Shown: piece by piece, positions 18,772 through 27,365 of the stretch
How the letters are laid out: every line of letters begins with the position of its first letter
How positions within the stretch are numbered: the first letter of the stretch is position 1
DNA from: Microvirga lupini
GTDB lineage: Bacteria; Pseudomonadota; Alphaproteobacteria; Rhizobiales; Beijerinckiaceae
Direction: 5' to 3'
Assembly (NCBI GenBank): GCA_000517005.1
Contig: KI911965.1
Span: 17,397-81,396, forward strand
DNA: 64,000 nucleotides
Program-made: the position numbers and the translations under genes
The notes under the pieces: generated by a model
Database searches by the model: none
What the model was told of the DNA's origin: nothing
What the model saw: only the letters and a program-made list of their open reading frames with translations

Positions 18772-19428
18772 TCATCGAGGAGCGGCCTCTATCGCCTCGG
18801 CCAGATCTTGATATTCCTCGCACTCCGTTCCGCACAACGTCTCGATGACCTGCAGCTGCTCCCGTGCGAGATCAAGCTTGCCCTGGATGACATAGGCTTC
18901 GCCGAGATACTCCCGAACCTGCGCATATTGCGGGTCCATGGCGACGGACTTGAGATAGTAACCGATGCCTTCTTCTGTTCGTCCGAGCTTTCGCGTGATG
19001 TATCCGCGATAGTTGAGGGCCTTCGGCGTGTCCGGATTTCTGACCATGTTGAGCACCTCGAGCGCTTCATCGAAGCGTTCGGCCTTAGCAAGAGCGAAGG
19101 CATAATCTGTCGCGGCCTCATCCGTCAAAACTTCGCTCCGGACTTGAACGCAACGGCGGGATCTCTGGCTATAAATCTGGCCTCTTGGACAGGTCGTCAT
19201 ATTGAGAGAGCCGGCATCGCTGCCGCGTCCACCCTGCCGGCTAGCGCTTCCATTGTTTCCTCCACCGCCATCACCTCCGCCCCCGGCGCTACCGCCACCG
19301 CCGCCGCCCGAGTTCCCGCCTTCGCCTGCACCCATGGCAGGTGTGAGCATGCATGCGGTGCCGATAGACAGGACAAAGGCTCCTGCCAGCAAACTGAGAC
19401 GGTGAATTACTTCATTGCGATGTTTCAT
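18772..19428 (-). CDS. Exported TPR-repeat protein with glycine-rich linker
   Basis: About 218 residues: a signal peptide (LSLLAGAFVLSIGTACMLTP, cleavage near AMGAG), a very glycine-rich linker (GGGGGGSAGGGGDGGGGN), a short segment with two cysteines (TCPRGQIYSQRSRRCVQ), then tetratricopeptide repeats (FDEALEVLNMVRNPDTPKAL, YYLKSVAMDPQYAQVREYLG). A strong CAGGAGG site supports the ATG at 19428 rather than the longer frame. TPR modules mediate protein contacts; a periplasmic scaffold role is inferred. No functional partner is evident next door. Confidence 0.8.
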   Translation of the reverse strand: MKHRNEVIHRLSLLAGAFVLSIGTACMLTPAMGAGEGGNSGGGGGGSAGGGGDGGGGNNGSASRQGGRGSDAGSLNMTTCPRGQIYSQRSRRCVQVRSEVLTDEAATDYAFALAKAERFDEALEVLNMVRNPDTPKALNYRGYITRKLGRTEEGIGYYLKSVAMDPQYAQVREYLGEAYVIQGKLDLAREQLQVIETLCGTECEEYQDLAEAIEAAPR

Positions 19429-19684
19429 CGTGTCCTCCTGAAAGGCACTCCACGATACCAAGGCCGAGCAACTGGAACCCGGGTCGGATCGTCCTGAAAC
19501 GCTGCGTGCGGCTCTTGCTCCGTGATCGTCGCCGGAGAAATCGGAACCATTGTCCTCAACCGCAGATTCGAGCCTTATGCTCAGCCTCTCCGTCCAAATG
19601 ATAGCGTGGATTCTTGCCCATTACGAGGCGGAGATAGCATGCCGTCGCGCCTTCCACGTCTCTCGCTCCCCTTGGCGAGCGTGG

Positions 19685-20614
19685 CTATTGAGCATTTCGC
19701 AGGAAGCGGGTGAGGTCGAATGCCGTGAGGAGACCAAGGGTACAGATCATAATACCCAAGCTCTCTGAATAGCTCGGCCATTCGTTCAGAAGCGGGATCG
19801 CGAGCAGAAGTGCGCCTGAAGGCACCAGGGCAGGAAAGAGCGCCGCTTCTCCTGCGCCAATCCGGGAAACCGCCTTGGCAATGGCAACAGGTGCCAAGCA
19901 CCCGCCCAATATGCCTTGGAAGAATGCTTGAGCCAGCCAAACATCCAACGATACTGCCCTGTCGTGATGCGAGGCGAGAAAGAACGGGAGAAAGGCGAAT
20001 GCCGACAGGATAGAGACTTGGCCGATCCCGATAACCGGATCGACTTTCCAGCGGCCGAGAAGATAGGTGAATGTTCCCCAGAGCGACCCTGCCGCGAGGA
20101 AACACAGATCTCCAAGCCAGACACGATCCGACGATTGCGGCGTCGGAGCATGCTGAGCGGACGCGATGAACAGCAATCCGGCGATGAGAACCATCATGCC
20201 CAACAGGCGGAGAACGGGCGACCGCCTGCCATCGAGCCGCCAAGCGAGAGCATTGGCGCTCATCATCGTAGCACCTGCGGTCAGCACCACGGCATGAGAT
20301 AGGGGCGCAAGTCCGAAGGCCGTGTTGATGAGAAGGCCGAACGGAGGCCCCGCCAGGATCGTCAGCGAGAGAAGGCGTCCCCACCCTAGGGCATAGGCCT
20401 TGCGGCGCGACAGAACCACCGGGACCAACAGCAGGGCGGCAATACCGAAGCGAAGCATGGACATGTCCATGGGTGTAAGGCCATCCATTCGCCCAAGCCT
20501 TGAGCCCACGTTATAGCCCGTCCAGGCCAGGGCGGCGGTGAGCCCCCAAAAGATGCCGACGGCTGGCGATGCGCCAGTGTTTCTCCGGACTTCGTTCATC
20601 TGGGCAAGGGACAT
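19685..20614 (-). CDS. EamA/DMT-family permease
   Basis: A 309-residue protein with about ten membrane helices and two EamA halves (LTAALAWTGYNVGSRLGRMD; LGDLCFLAAGSLWGTFTYLL). Conserved second-half features such as GAGEAALFPALVPSGALLLA are present. It lies downstream of the MBL hydrolase on the same strand with about 105 bases between, so it could be the last gene of the catabolic cluster or independent. The ATG at 20614 is preferred over the longer frame, with GGAAAGG upstream. Confidence 0.85.
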   Translation of the reverse strand: MSLAQMNEVRRNTGASPAVGIFWGLTAALAWTGYNVGSRLGRMDGLTPMDMSMLRFGIAALLLVPVVLSRRKAYALGWGRLLSLTILAGPPFGLLINTAFGLAPLSHAVVLTAGATMMSANALAWRLDGRRSPVLRLLGMMVLIAGLLFIASAQHAPTPQSSDRVWLGDLCFLAAGSLWGTFTYLLGRWKVDPVIGIGQVSILSAFAFLPFFLASHHDRAVSLDVWLAQAFFQGILGGCLAPVAIAKAVSRIGAGEAALFPALVPSGALLLAIPLLNEWPSYSESLGIMICTLGLLTAFDLTRFLRNAQ

Positions 20615-20719
20615 GCTACAGCACCTTTCCGAGTGCTCGTTCGATCCAGACGCATTCGGACAGCGCTGAAGGCCTGTCTGCACGAGAGGAAGCCGCCCCT
20701 CTCGTGCAGTGCATATCAT

Positions 20720-21676
20720 TTAGCCCTGGAGCTTGCTCCACATGTCGCGGTCGCGTTCAGCGGTCCAGATGACGGGATGGTCGATGCCGGAGGCCTCGTC
20801 GAAGGCACGCGAGACGTTGAACGGCAGGCAGTGCTCGTAGATGGCAAAGGCGCCGAACTTCGGGTCCATCACCTCGCGCGTCGCGGCAAAGCTCTCCTTC
20901 AGGGAGTGCCCCCGCGCCACCGACAGCTCGGCGGCGCCATAGAGCCTGGTGACGAAGTCCCGCGTCATTGCCACCGCCTCACGCACCTGCTGTGTGCTCT
21001 GCAGCGCGTCGCCCCGCCCCGGCGCAATCGCCTTGGGCTGGAAATCGAGGATAGCATCGAGCGTCTGCGGCCATTCGCGCAGATACGCGTCGCCGCAATA
21101 GCAAGCGGAATGGTACTCGACCAGATCGCCGGTGAACATCACCTCGGCATCCGGCACCCAGGCGACGATGTCGCCCGCCGTGTGGCCGGCGCCGAGATGA
21201 AACAGCTTGACCTCACGCTGGCCGAGGAACACCGACATCCCGCTCGCGAAGGTCAGCGTCGGCCAAGTCAGGCCCTCCGGGATGCTGCTCTCGCCGCGGA
21301 ACAGGCGCGGGAAGCGGCCGATCTCGGAAGCCTTATCCTGCTCGCCCCGCTCGACGATGAGATCGTAGGTGGCATTCGAGGCAATAATGCCCTGCGCCTG
21401 GTAGGCCGAAGCGCCGAGCACACGCACGGCGTGGTAGTGGGAGAGCACCACGTACTTGATCGGCTTGTCGGTGACGGTACGCACGCGGGCGATCACGTCT
21501 TCTGCCATAGCGGGCGTGGCCTGAGCATCGATGACCATGCAGCCGTCATCGCCGACGATGATGCCGGAATTGGGATCACCTTCGGCCGTATAGGCATACA
21601 GGTCCGGCCCGATCTCGGTAAACGACACCGTCTTGTCGGCCGTGTCCGCCGTCGAGGCGAAAGCTTTGGTCGTCAT
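20720..21676 (-). CDS. MBL-fold metallo-hydrolase, variant metal motif
   Basis: A 318-residue metallo-beta-lactamase-fold enzyme. The fold is clear from NSGIIVGDDGCMVIDAQATP, the GAGHTAGDIVAWVPDAEVMF block and AIAPGRGD. The usual HxHxDH signature is replaced by SHYHAVRVLGASAY, so the aspartate/histidine of the second metal site are missing; this form recurs in a subfamily I recall but cannot name. The ATG at 21676 has GGGAGA before it and overlaps the stop of the upstream oxidoreductase by four bases (ATGA), implying translational coupling. Probably acts on a product of the neighbouring oxidoreductases. Confidence 0.85.
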   Translation of the reverse strand: MTTKAFASTADTADKTVSFTEIGPDLYAYTAEGDPNSGIIVGDDGCMVIDAQATPAMAEDVIARVRTVTDKPIKYVVLSHYHAVRVLGASAYQAQGIIASNATYDLIVERGEQDKASEIGRFPRLFRGESSIPEGLTWPTLTFASGMSVFLGQREVKLFHLGAGHTAGDIVAWVPDAEVMFTGDLVEYHSACYCGDAYLREWPQTLDAILDFQPKAIAPGRGDALQSTQQVREAVAMTRDFVTRLYGAAELSVARGHSLKESFAATREVMDPKFGAFAIYEHCLPFNVSRAFDEASGIDHPVIWTAERDRDMWSKLQG

Positions 21677-22881
21677 TGTCTTGTTTCTCCCAGCTGATGG
21701 CCAGAGCCTATCGGACTCTTGGCGCAGTTGTCGGTGAACTTGAGTTTCTCCATGAGAGGCGCCCGCTTTGCGAGCCAGGGTCCATGCTGGATCGGCCAAT
21801 GCTCGAAACCGGAATCATAACCGAGAGCGTGAGCCGCATGGTGGGGCCAGTACGGATCGTAGAGAGCCTGCCGGCCGATCGCGATCAGGTCTGCCTTGCC
21901 CTCCCGGAGGATGGCTTCCGCTAGGTGGCCATCAAGAATGACGCCGACAGCCTGTGTCCTGACATTCGCTTCACGGCGGATGCGTTCCGAGAACGGGACT
22001 TGAAATCCAAGCCCTCGCGGAACGTTCATGTTGCGCGTCTCGTCCGAAAGCCCACCGGAGGAGCAATCGATCACATCCACACCGATTGCCTTGAGTTCCC
22101 GTGCGAGCACGACGGAATCGTTCAAATCCCATCCGTCTTCAGTTCCATCGACCGCCGAGATGCGCACGAAGAGAGGTTTCTCCTCCGGCCATACAGCTCG
22201 CACGTCGGCGGCAATCTCGAGGGCGAGTCGCATGCGATTCTCGCGCGAGCCGCCATACTCATCCTCTCTAAGATTGGATTGCGGCGAGAGGAAGGATGCG
22301 ACGAGATAGCCATGTCCGAAATGCAGCTCCACGACGTCGAAGCCGGCCTGCTCCGCCCGCTTGGCTGCATCGACGAACGTCTGCCGGATCTCAGAGATCT
22401 CGCTCACAGTCAAAGCCTCGGGCACGGACCATTCAGGCCCAGCTGCAATGGAACTCGGGCCGACCCGTCGCCATGGCTCGCCTGTCTCGCGCAATTGCTC
22501 CATCGTGAGTGCCCTGCCACCCTCCCACAATGCCTGAGAGCCGGCTTTGCGTCCCGCATGGGCCAGTTGCACGCCGATTGCGGCGCCATTCTGGTGGACG
22601 AATTCGACAATGGCTTTGAAGGGAGCTACCTGCTCGTCAGCCCACAGCCCGACATCCCTCACGCCAATACGAGCGCTCTGCTCGACCGCCGTGCTCTCGA
22701 CAAAAATGAGCCCGGCTCCGCCCAGCGCGAACTTGCCGAGATGAACCAGATGCCAAGCCCCAGCCAGCCCTTGCTCTGCCGAATGCTGACACATTGGCGA
22801 GATGACCACGCGGTTCTTGAGAGTGAGCCCCCGGATCGCCAGGGGCTCGAAGAGCCGTGGCCGCTGATACGCTGGAGTCAT
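21673..22881 (-). CDS. NADH:flavin oxidoreductase, old yellow enzyme/YqjM-like
   Basis: A 402-residue FMN-dependent TIM-barrel enzyme. It has the family N-terminus (LFEPLAIRGLTLKNRVVISP, MCQHSAEQG), GVQLAHAGRKAG, the substrate-site region ELHFGHGYLVASFLSPQSN (usually HAAHGYL), YGGSRENRMR and AIGRQALYDPYWP. It should reduce activated double bonds with NAD(P)H in the cytoplasm. It is followed by the MBL hydrolase with an ATGA overlap and preceded by the KstD-like flavoprotein gene, so these three likely form one transcript under IclR control. Confidence 0.9.
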   Translation of the reverse strand: MTPAYQRPRLFEPLAIRGLTLKNRVVISPMCQHSAEQGLAGAWHLVHLGKFALGGAGLIFVESTAVEQSARIGVRDVGLWADEQVAPFKAIVEFVHQNGAAIGVQLAHAGRKAGSQALWEGGRALTMEQLRETGEPWRRVGPSSIAAGPEWSVPEALTVSEISEIRQTFVDAAKRAEQAGFDVVELHFGHGYLVASFLSPQSNLREDEYGGSRENRMRLALEIAADVRAVWPEEKPLFVRISAVDGTEDGWDLNDSVVLARELKAIGVDVIDCSSGGLSDETRNMNVPRGLGFQVPFSERIRREANVRTQAVGVILDGHLAEAILREGKADLIAIGRQALYDPYWPHHAAHALGYDSGFEHWPIQHGPWLAKRAPLMEKLKFTDNCAKSPIGSGHQLGETRQ

Positions 22882-22926
22882 CGCTCACTCCCCGGAGCGG
22901 TTGATAAGCGCCCTCATGTTCGAGCC

Positions 22927-24663
22927 TTATGCCGCCGGACGGCTCGCGGTTGAAGCAGCCTCGGCCCCGACACCGGCGAGGTGCCGACCTGCGATAAAGC
23001 CGAAGGTCATGGCCGGCCCGAGCGTGATGCCGCCGCCGGGATAATTGCCGCCCATGATGCTCGCCATGTCGTTGCCGGCGGCATAGAGGCCGGGGATGAC
23101 ATTTCCGTTCTCGTCGATCACTCGTGCATCAGCGTCGGTCTTGAGCCCAGCAAAAGTGCCGAGATCACCAGGAACGACCTTCACCGCATAGAACGGGCCA
23201 CGCGCGATAGGGCCGACGCAGGGATTGGGCTTGTGATCCGGATCACCGAGATATCGGTTATACGCAGTGCTGCCGCGCTTGAACTGAGGATCCTCGCCCC
23301 GGCGCGCGTCACGATTGTAAGTCTCGACCGTCTGCTCGAACGCGGCAGGGTTGATACCCACTTTCTCGGCCAGCTCGCGCAGAGTGCGTCCCTTAATCAA
23401 ATAGCCGTTCTGCAAAGCGGGCGTCAGAGGCACCGGGAACGGTTTCACGAAACCCAGACCGTAGCGGCGTATCGTCGGATGATCGACGATGAGCCAGGCT
23501 GCCTTTTCAGAATCGTCGCCGCAGGCACTCACCATTGCCTGCACGAAATCGTGGTAGGAATTGGCTTCGTTCGTAAAGCGCTTGCCGCTCTTCGTCACGG
23601 CGATAACCCCGGGCTTGCCGCGATCGATGAAGTGCGGAAACGGTCTGGCAGTGCCGTCCCGGCGTGGCACGAGTGAAACCGGAACCCACGCTGCCGCATT
23701 GGGCAGGCCCTCGATAGCCCGTCCGCCGACCCGCTCGCCCAGACGGATGCCGTCGCCGGTGTTGCCGGGAGGGGCTGGAGACCAATGTTCAGCCCCTGTC
23801 GGCGCATGCGGGAACAGTTCCTTCCGACGCAGCATGTCCTGCGGAAAACCACCGGCCGCCAGCACGACACCTCGGCGGGTGCGGACTTCGGTGATCCCAT
23901 CCTCGGTTTGAACCAAAGCCCCTTTCACGGCGCCGTCTTCTACGATCAGATCCTTCACCGGCGAAGAAGTCCAGATCGGAATGTTCCGGTCCAATGCGGA
24001 TTTGGCCAAGCGCCCAATGAGAGCGTTGCCGTTCGTCAGGCGCATCGCACGGCCATAGGATACGAGGTCGCGGCCATACTTTGCCAGAAGCACGCCGACA
24101 TAGGCGGCGGATTTGACGGAGCGGGTCACGTTGAAGAAGTGAAGGAGTTCCTTGCCCGATCCAATCATCATGCCAAGGAACGTAATCTCCTTCAGCGGCG
24201 GCCGCAGGCGAGCGATTTCCTTGCCGAGCCTGCGCCCATCATAGGGTGACGCCACGATCGAGCGACCGCCGGGCATGCCACCCGGCGCGTCCGGATGATA
24301 ATCGGAGAAGGCTGGACCGAGGGTGAAATCCATCTCGGTGTTCTCCTGGAAGAACTCGACCATCTTCGGGCCATTCTCCAGGAAGGCATCGACGCGGCTC
24401 GCATCGAAGTGGTTGCCGGCCTCATGCTGAAGATAGGTGCGAGCCGCTTCGCGAGAATCCTTGAAGCCTTCCCGCTTGGCCAGCGGATTGCAGGGGATCC
24501 ACATCCATCCGCCGGAGCGGGCGGTGGTTCCGCCGAAAACAGGCTCCTTTTCCGCGATGATCACATCAAGACCATGAAGCCGGGCCGTCAGCGCAGTTGC
24601 AAAACCGCCGGCGCCGGACCCAACCACTAGAACATCACAGGTGACAGTTTTCGTCGGCTTCAT
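22927..24663 (-). CDS. FAD-dependent dehydrogenase, KstD/fumarate reductase-like
   Basis: A 578-residue flavoprotein. The N-terminus holds the dinucleotide-binding motif VVGSGAGGFATALTARLHGL and GGTTARSGGWMWIP; the C-terminus holds GLYAAGNDMASIMGGNYPGG, typical of 3-ketosteroid delta-1-dehydrogenases and related desaturases. It probably introduces a ring double bond in the same pathway as the OYE-like reductase. Start at the ATG 24663 with GAGGAA upstream. Two palindromes recognised here as IclR operators lie 60-100 bases before it. Confidence 0.85.
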   Translation of the reverse strand: MKPTKTVTCDVLVVGSGAGGFATALTARLHGLDVIIAEKEPVFGGTTARSGGWMWIPCNPLAKREGFKDSREAARTYLQHEAGNHFDASRVDAFLENGPKMVEFFQENTEMDFTLGPAFSDYHPDAPGGMPGGRSIVASPYDGRRLGKEIARLRPPLKEITFLGMMIGSGKELLHFFNVTRSVKSAAYVGVLLAKYGRDLVSYGRAMRLTNGNALIGRLAKSALDRNIPIWTSSPVKDLIVEDGAVKGALVQTEDGITEVRTRRGVVLAAGGFPQDMLRRKELFPHAPTGAEHWSPAPPGNTGDGIRLGERVGGRAIEGLPNAAAWVPVSLVPRRDGTARPFPHFIDRGKPGVIAVTKSGKRFTNEANSYHDFVQAMVSACGDDSEKAAWLIVDHPTIRRYGLGFVKPFPVPLTPALQNGYLIKGRTLRELAEKVGINPAAFEQTVETYNRDARRGEDPQFKRGSTAYNRYLGDPDHKPNPCVGPIARGPFYAVKVVPGDLGTFAGLKTDADARVIDENGNVIPGLYAAGNDMASIMGGNYPGGGITLGPAMTFGFIAGRHLAGVGAEAASTASRPAA

Positions 24664-24722
24664 GGCGTTCCTCGTGTCCCGCCCTGCTCCACAGCCTGAG
24701 GGCATCTGTAATTCAGCATTTG

Positions 24723-24761
24723 CGAATGCATTCGTTAATTTGTTTTAGACGAACGCATTCG
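24723..24761. promoter_or_regulatory. Pair of IclR-type operator palindromes before the flavoprotein gene
   Basis: A perfect palindrome CGAATGCATTCG (24723-24734) and a one-base variant CGAACGCATTCG (24750-24761) lie 27 bases apart, 60-98 bases upstream of the flavoprotein start. The same perfect palindrome occurs before the SDR gene. The IclR gene nearby is the likely binder. Confidence 0.65.
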
Positions 24762-24814
24762 CTATTTCAAGGTACTTTCACATGCTTTGTTGATCGCTGG
24801 AACCGCTCAGCTCG

Positions 24815-25504
24815 TCAGATCACCTCGTGCGTTTCCACGAGAAACGTCGTGATCTCCGCAATGAAGCTGAGCGCGTGCGTCTGGGAGACGTTCGCTGCCG
24901 GAGAGCGAAATGCCGCTTCGATATCGGCAATCGAGCGGAACCACAGTTCCACCATACCGTCGATGGGCAACGACTCGTAAGATGCAGGTTTCCCGAGTCC
25001 GATGCTGCGCTCGGTGACGAAATTTTGGGTATATCCCATGAGATTTGGAAACTTCTTCACGGCCTCGGCGTGAAAGCCCCACCATTCCGCCTTGAACTGC
25101 TCGGCTGTCAGGCCTGGCTTGCGCGTCAGGATCGACATGCGCTTGATGAGAGGCCCGCGTGTGGCTTCCACCGGCACGACAATGTTCTGCTCGGCTGTGA
25201 TCAATCCCGTTTCGCCAACGAAGCGCTCGTGATCTTGAGCGACATCCCGATAGGCCTCGGACGAGATCGCCCGATACATGTCATCGATGCTGTCGAACCA
25301 GAGTTCCGAAATGCCGTCGATCGCCCAATTCCCACGGGCATGATCGATGGCAAGTTGGCGGCTATCGACGACGTGGTTCTGATGATAGCGCCTCAAACCT
25401 GGCAGACTGGCAACCAAGGGTCCATGCACGTTCCGCCAGTGGTCGCGGAAGTCTTCGTGGCTCAAGCCTTGCTTGCGGGTCAGAAGTCCCATGCGAACGA
25501 TCAT
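24815..25504 (-). CDS. Tandem EthD-domain protein
   Basis: A 229-residue protein made of two EthD/dimeric alpha-beta barrel halves: residues 1-110 (MGLLTRKQGLSHEDFRDHWR, GPLVASLPGLRRYHQN) and 118-229 (MSILTRKPGLTAEQFKAEWW, AVKKFPNLMGYTQN). Each has the W/FDSIDDMY-type ELWF segment. EthD domains occur in ring-cleavage and decarboxylation enzymes and auxiliary proteins of ether, aromatic and terpene breakdown. Its stop lies 54 bases upstream of the distal IclR operator, its start 10 bases after the SDR pseudogene. Activity unknown. Confidence 0.85.
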   Translation of the reverse strand: MIVRMGLLTRKQGLSHEDFRDHWRNVHGPLVASLPGLRRYHQNHVVDSRQLAIDHARGNWAIDGISELWFDSIDDMYRAISSEAYRDVAQDHERFVGETGLITAEQNIVVPVEATRGPLIKRMSILTRKPGLTAEQFKAEWWGFHAEAVKKFPNLMGYTQNFVTERSIGLGKPASYESLPIDGMVELWFRSIADIEAAFRSPAANVSQTHALSFIAEITTFLVETHEVI

Positions 25505-25514
25505 GACAGCTCCT

Positions 25515-26139
25515 TCACACTGCCAGATAGCCGCCGTCGACCACGAGCGTCGTGCCCGTCACGTAGCTCGACATATTGGATGCAAGAAAGACCGTCGGTC
25601 CGATCAGCTCCTCGGGTTCTCCAAATCGACCCAGCGGAATGCGGGCCAGGAAGCGCTCTGCCCGTTCGGGATTGTTGCGTGTGGCTTCGGTCATCGGGGT
25701 ATTGAGCGTGCCCGGCGCAATCGCGTTGACGCGAACTCCGTCTTTGGCCAGCTCCTGCGCCAAGTTCTGGGTCAGCATGCGCACAGCGGCCTTGGAGGTC
25801 GAATAGCTGATCGATGTGGATGTCACGGCGCACGTCAGGGCTATCGATGGTGTTGCGGGGGCATATCCCGGCGTTGTTGACGAGGATCGATACTTGGCCG
25901 ATGGAAGCTTCGACCTCGCGTGCCAAAGCATCACATGCTTCGGCGTCGGCGACATTGAGTTTATAGGACCAAGCTTCGCCACCTGCCTCGGCGATTCCTC
26001 GAGCCGTGCGCTCCGCCGCCTCTCCGTTCAGATCGGTCACGATGACTCGGGCCCCTTCCACGGCGAGCCCACGCGCAATGGCGGCGCCGTTCCCCTGACC
26101 GGCGCCCGTGACAAGTGCAATACGCCCTTCAAGCAACAT
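25515..26139 (-). pseudogene. Short-chain dehydrogenase/reductase, internally deleted
   Basis: The N-terminal frame starts at ATG 26139 with the NAD(P) motif VTGAGQGNGAAIARGLAVEG, the NNAG motif (ILVNNAGICPRNTIDSPDVR), then breaks. A second frame resumes as VTSTSISYSTSKAAVRMLTQ, with the catalytic YxxxK, and runs to the normal end VTGTTLVVDGGYLAV. The usual 30-40 residues between NNAG and YxxxK, with the catalytic serine, are gone, and the frame changes at the junction near 25820-25835. This is a deletion rather than a point error, so the gene is very probably inactive. It was first in the catabolic operon. Confidence 0.85.
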
Positions 26140-26440
26140 CTGTTTCGGCTCCCTGATCTGGTTGAGGCAATCACCCGCTTGTCATTTATCGGGCGCTTCA
26201 TTCAGAGAAGCATATGACGAATGCATTCGCAAATAGCGAATAGTCGTAGATGGGGTACGCTATGAGACTCAACGGCAGCATGGAGGATCACACTCCGCAA
26301 CAGTGGAGCATGCATATCGAAGAACGGATGAATGAATGAGAGAAAGGTTAGAGCTGTTTCCACTGGCGTGGAATCATCTCACCTCTTTGTTGTACCGCAT
26401 TTTTTGGCGGCGAACCGGAGCCACTTCGCCCAAAAATGCT
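26140..26440. other. Regulatory gap between the SDR pseudogene and the IclR gene
   Basis: 301 bases without a credible gene. It contains the operator at 26218-26240 and the remaining upstream sequence of the SDR gene. An open frame at 26336-26572 plus strand overlaps the IclR gene antisense and is judged a shadow. Confidence 0.5.
26218..26240. promoter_or_regulatory. IclR-type operator before the SDR gene
   Basis: Perfect palindrome CGAATGCATTCG at 26218-26229, overlapping a second symmetric element ATTCGCAAATAGCGAAT (26225-26241). It repeats the palindrome found at 24723, and lies about 80 bases before the SDR start. Confidence 0.65.
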
Positions 26441-27304
26441 CTAAGCACGACGACGGCGTTTGGTGACAGGCGCCGTGACGATCTCGGCTTGGCCTGCCTC
26501 TTCCTGAGAGGCTCCGCCTTCCGCATTCGGAGCATAGCCGAGCTGAGCCGAAAGCTTTCGAGTGAAGGCTAATAATGCCTTGGCATCTTTGCTGTTGGGG
26601 CCGACGTCAAGAACTCCCGTGGGACCGATCAAGGTAATGGCGAGCTGCATCTGCCCGCTGTAATCGAATACAGGAGCCGCAATGCCGTTGATGCCGGTGA
26701 CAGGTTTGCTTTCAGTGGTTGCGTAACCAAGCTGCCTGGCTGTTGCCACTTCGGCTTCCAGCTCCTTGCGTGAGGTTGTCGCCCCGACACCCTGGATACG
26801 AGCCCCTTTCCGGAGCTCCTCCGCCAACTGTGCCTCGATGATCTTCGGAGGCATGAAGGCTGCAAAAACCTTGCCCGTTGCCGTGCCGGTGATGGAGAAT
26901 ACGGTTCCTGTCCGCACGTTCACGTGCACCTGGTCGCTGCCCTCTTGGACCTGGACAATGGTAGCACCGTGAGTTCCCCATACGGCAATGGCCACCATGA
27001 GACCTATCTCTTCCGCGAATCCAACGACTGCATGTGCCGCGAGGCGCAGCGGATCGAAACTTCGCAGGCGGGCAATACCAAGCTGAAGCGCGAAGGGACC
27101 AAGCTGATAGCGCCCGCTCGCCGGATCCTGCTCGACGAGTTCCAATTTGCGGAAGCTGACGAGATACGCGTGCGCCTGAGCCGGTGCGACGTCAGCCATG
27201 GTCGCGAGTTCCCGCAGCATCAAGGGTTTTCCGGCCTTGACCAATGCCGCGAGGATTCTTCCCCCGACCTCGACCGATTGTACGCCGCGTCCCTCAATAC
27301 TCAT
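26441..27304 (-). CDS. IclR-family transcriptional regulator
   Basis: A 287-residue regulator with an N-terminal winged HTH (VEVGGRILAALVKAGKPLML, then LATMADVAPAQAHAYLVSFR) and a C-terminal IclR effector domain (GTHGATIVQVQEGSDQVHVN, GINGIAAPVFDYSGQMQLAI). The tail TKRRRRA is a short basic extension. It is probably the repressor or activator of the adjacent catabolic genes, binding the CGAATGCATTCG palindromes. Its gene lies 61 bases downstream of livF on the same strand, so it may be read from the ABC operon too, which would link uptake and catabolism. Confidence 0.9.
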   Translation of the reverse strand: MSIEGRGVQSVEVGGRILAALVKAGKPLMLRELATMADVAPAQAHAYLVSFRKLELVEQDPASGRYQLGPFALQLGIARLRSFDPLRLAAHAVVGFAEEIGLMVAIAVWGTHGATIVQVQEGSDQVHVNVRTGTVFSITGTATGKVFAAFMPPKIIEAQLAEELRKGARIQGVGATTSRKELEAEVATARQLGYATTESKPVTGINGIAAPVFDYSGQMQLAITLIGPTGVLDVGPNSKDAKALLAFTRKLSAQLGYAPNAEGGASQEEAGQAEIVTAPVTKRRRRA

Positions 27305-27365
27305 GGCTCAATCCAATCATTTACGTCCCTGATCCCCGGCAACCGGCATCCCGGGACCAGCGAAG

